Positions 33,979-36,314 of a stretch of DNA of 36,314 nt are shown piece after piece. The DNA lies in assembly GCA_937858935.1 (NCBI GenBank), contig CALLZX010000439.1, forward strand, positions 1 to 36,314, written 5' to 3'. Position 1 is the first letter of the stretch. Each line of letters opens with the position of its first letter. This DNA is from an uncultured Ignavibacteriales bacterium. GTDB lineage: Bacteria > Bacteroidota > Ignavibacteria > Ignavibacteriales > Ignavibacteriaceae. A program made the translations under genes and the position numbers. Below the pieces are notes generated by a model. It saw nothing but the letters and a program-made list of their open reading frames with translations, made no database searches and was not told the DNA's origin.

Positions 33979-36314
33979 ATGCTGCGTTTGCTTGAAATAA
34001 AAAAAGGATTCCTTAAAGAAAGAGAAATTCTATTTGCTGAATACAATGGCAAATCCGATGCCTTTGAGTTCAGCAAGAATTATAGTGTACTTATCGAAGA
34101 CACAATCAGAATTATTTTAGCTGATAAAAAATTCAATTTTGCATTAGCCTCAGCAGGTAGCTTTAGCAGACGTGAACTTTCTCCTTACTCAGATATTGAT
34201 TTAATGATTATTTCTGAATCGATTGAAAAAGATGACACGGATATTAAAGAAGTAATTACAAGTTTATGGGATGGAGGAATTGAAGCCTCTCATACAGTTC
34301 GTGAATTATCCGACATTAAAAAATATTTATCAACTGATCTTCACACTTTCACTCAATTTTTTGAAACAAGGTTTATTAATGGCGACGTTTTACTTTATAA
34401 CAAATGGAACACACAGCTTTTAGATTCAATTAATGATGATTCAAAAAAATTACTAATTACCAATTTTGTTGAAGATGTTAGACAACGCCATGAAAAATAT
34501 GGTGACTCACCTAAAATGCTTGAACCTAACGTAAAAATGTCTGCGGGCGGTTTACGTGATTTTCAATCCATTGAATGGATGATGATGATAAGCAATAAGC
34601 AGTTGTTAAACTCTCAACACGAATTAACCCAGGCAGAAATTTTTATAAATCATCTAAAGAAAAATAAGCTTACTACGCCAGCCGAATGTAAAAGATTGCT
34701 CGAAAGTTATAAACTAGTTCTTTCCATCCGGCATTTTCTTCATATCATAACAAAATCTAAAACAGATAGATTTGAGTTTTTAAACCAGATAAAACTAGCA
34801 TCAGTATATGGGTATGAAGAAAACGACTTAATGTCTTTTATGAAAAACTATTTTGCTGCAGCTAATATTATATTCCGCGTAAGTCATTCAATTATAAAAA
34901 AGTTTAAAGTTGAGTTTATAAATCCTGTTCCGGATTCACTTTCTTATGATCTTGACGAGGATTTTTACATTAAGAACAAAGTGATTTTCTTAAAGAAAAA
35001 TGAACAACTAACTCTTTCAGATATTTTTAGGGTTTTTTACTATCGAGCTTACCACAATGCAGGATTTGATGATCATCTCCGGACAAAGATTATTGATGCC
35101 ACTGAAGATGCTGAGGAAAATAATTGGTCGCAGCCCGATTCATCCGTTTTTTTTCGCGAGATTCTAAAGTTCCCTCGTAATGTTGGCGCTACCCTGTCAA
35201 TTATGAATGAACTTGGAGTGCTTGGAGCATTTCTTCCGGAGTTCGGCGATTTAAATGGTTTTATGCAGCACGGTGTTTATCATTGTTACACAGCTGATGA
35301 GCACACTTTGATTACAATTAAAAATTTAGAAAAACTTTCAAATCAAAACTCTGCTTACAGCAAATTATATAATTCAATAAAAGATAAAGAGATATTAAAT
35401 CTTGCTTTGCTGCTCCATGATATTGCTAAACCGATTGATATTTCTGGTCACGAAATTATTGGCGCTGAAATGACATCATCAATTATGATAAGACTTGGTT
35501 ACGAAGAAGAAGAAATTGATAAAGTAAGTTTTTTAGTTAAGAATCATTTAATGATGGAACAAGTCGCGTTCAGAAGAAACTTGAATGATGCTGAAACTTT
35601 AAACTCATTCGCTCTAAAGTTTAATTCAATTGAAGAACTTGATTTATTATACTTGATAACATATGCAGACCTTTCTGCTGTTAATCCGGCTGTCTGGACT
35701 TCTTGGAAAGCTGAATTGCTTTCAGAGCTCTACCGTAAAAGTAAAGCGATGATCCTGGATAAAATTTCAGGAGAAGAACTTCTTTACTCGACAATTTATT
35801 CTGCTCCAAAAGATATTTCAAAACATTCTGATAAGATAACTGAAAATCATGTGCAGGATCATTTTGATTCTTTGCACGATGATATGGGTTATGTAAATCA
35901 TTTTTCAGATGAGGAAATTGCTTTGCACGTAGAAGAAATATTAAAAGGTGATAGTGTTTCCGTTCTCTTTAAAGAACTTGATGATTTTACAAATGTAACA
36001 GTAATTACTAAAGATTTCCCTTCACTTCTATCAAAACTTTGCGGTGTATTTGCAATTAATGATTCTAACATTCATTCTGCAAAAATATTTACACGTAAAG
36101 ATGGTATTGTAATAGACACCTTTCTTGTCACTGATTTCAGGACTCATAAACGAGTTGATACAGCAAAGTATGAAAAGATAAAAGAGGATTTTTATTCCGT
36201 GATAAACGGATTCTTAGAACTTCACCAGGAAGTTGCTAAGTTAAAATCCCGCTGGTGGCGCATTGAGAATAAATTATTTAAGCGAAGCGGGCAAATTAAA
36301 ATTACTTTCGAAAA
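33979..36314 (+). CDS. glnD: GlnD-like uridylyltransferase/uridylyl-removing enzyme, 5' part
   Basis: The frame is open from ATG 33979 to the window end (778 codons) and is cut at the 3' side. The nucleotidyltransferase core is GSFSRRELSPYSDIDL with D72 and D74, followed by DLHTFTQFFETRF, then the GlnD signature VRQRHEKYG, LEPNVKMSAGGLRDFQSIEW. An HD domain has LLLHDIAKPID (H480, D481) and VKNHLMM. An ACT domain begins near residue 670 (VTVITKDFPSLLSKLCGVFA). GlnD modifies PII proteins according to glutamine level; no PII gene is in the window. It starts 12 nt after queF, so it may be co-transcribed with it. The ATG has no clear ribosome site, but no better start is visible. Confidence 0.92.
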   Translation, partial: MLRLLEIKKGFLKEREILFAEYNGKSDAFEFSKNYSVLIEDTIRIILADKKFNFALASAGSFSRRELSPYSDIDLMIISESIEKDDTDIKEVITSLWDGGIEASHTVRELSDIKKYLSTDLHTFTQFFETRFINGDVLLYNKWNTQLLDSINDDSKKLLITNFVEDVRQRHEKYGDSPKMLEPNVKMSAGGLRDFQSIEWMMMISNKQLLNSQHELTQAEIFINHLKKNKLTTPAECKRLLESYKLVLSIRHFLHIITKSKTDRFEFLNQIKLASVYGYEENDLMSFMKNYFAAANIIFRVSHSIIKKFKVEFINPVPDSLSYDLDEDFYIKNKVIFLKKNEQLTLSDIFRVFYYRAYHNAGFDDHLRTKIIDATEDAEENNWSQPDSSVFFREILKFPRNVGATLSIMNELGVLGAFLPEFGDLNGFMQHGVYHCYTADEHTLITIKNLEKLSNQNSAYSKLYNSIKDKEILNLALLLHDIAKPIDISGHEIIGAEMTSSIMIRLGYEEEEIDKVSFLVKNHLMMEQVAFRRNLNDAETLNSFALKFNSIEELDLLYLITYADLSAVNPAVWTSWKAELLSELYRKSKAMILDKISGEELLYSTIYSAPKDISKHSDKITENHVQDHFDSLHDDMGYVNHFSDEEIALHVEEILKGDSVSVLFKELDDFTNVTVITKDFPSLLSKLCGVFAINDSNIHSAKIFTRKDGIVIDTFLVTDFRTHKRVDTAKYEKIKEDFYSVINGFLELHQEVAKLKSRWWRIENKLFKRSGQIKITFE

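Overview
The window is AT-rich chromosomal DNA (roughly one third G+C by eye) from a Gram-negative bacterium. The best guess is the Ignavibacteria/Chlorobi side of the Bacteroidota. Reasons: a large secreted protein ends in a type IX secretion (Por) C-terminal sorting domain; lipid A genes (lpxB, lpxK) are present; one clear promoter has the Bacteroidota form TTG-N20-TAnnTTTG; and the MEP-pathway gene ispD, ppdK and a full-length smc fit that group. No rRNA, tRNA, CRISPR array, phage or insertion sequence was seen.

Layout. (1) 1-9476 holds the most unusual region. A leftward run of dppB-like and dppC-like permeases, a 1200-residue Ser/Thr kinase-ATPase-TPR protein and a sigma-54 activator is nearly gapless. 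It is followed by a textbook -24/-12 sigma-54 promoter with an upstream dyad. That promoter drives a secreted protein built of perfect 16-residue repeats, which leaves the window at its left edge. Two ABC ATPases run divergently from the permeases. (2) 9463-14652 (rightward) carries ybaK and then xdhABC, a xanthine-dehydrogenase-type molybdoenzyme with its XdhC maturation factor. (3) 14645-19293 (leftward) carries ispD, queA and ppdK. (4) 19342-31710 is a long leftward run with very small gaps: a glycosidase-like/membrane fusion protein, smc, a T9SS-sorted protein, a MtnX-like phosphatase, an isoprenylcysteine-methyltransferase-like protein, lpxB (broken by an in-frame TAA), a DUF374 acyltransferase-like protein and lpxK. 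(5) 31781-36314 holds a terminator and tpiA (leftward), then queC, queF and the 5' part of glnD (rightward).

How the genes may work together. In region 1 the packing implies co-expression of transporter, cytoplasmic kinase and sigma-54 activator, with the secreted repeat protein as the likely output. This could be a peptide- or envelope-sensing circuit; the wiring is inferred from gene order and promoter sequence only. Region 2 supplies purine oxidation. queA, queC and queF give three steps of queuosine synthesis from two separate loci. lpxB, the acyltransferase and lpxK point to outer-membrane lipid A synthesis, although lpxB is interrupted as read.
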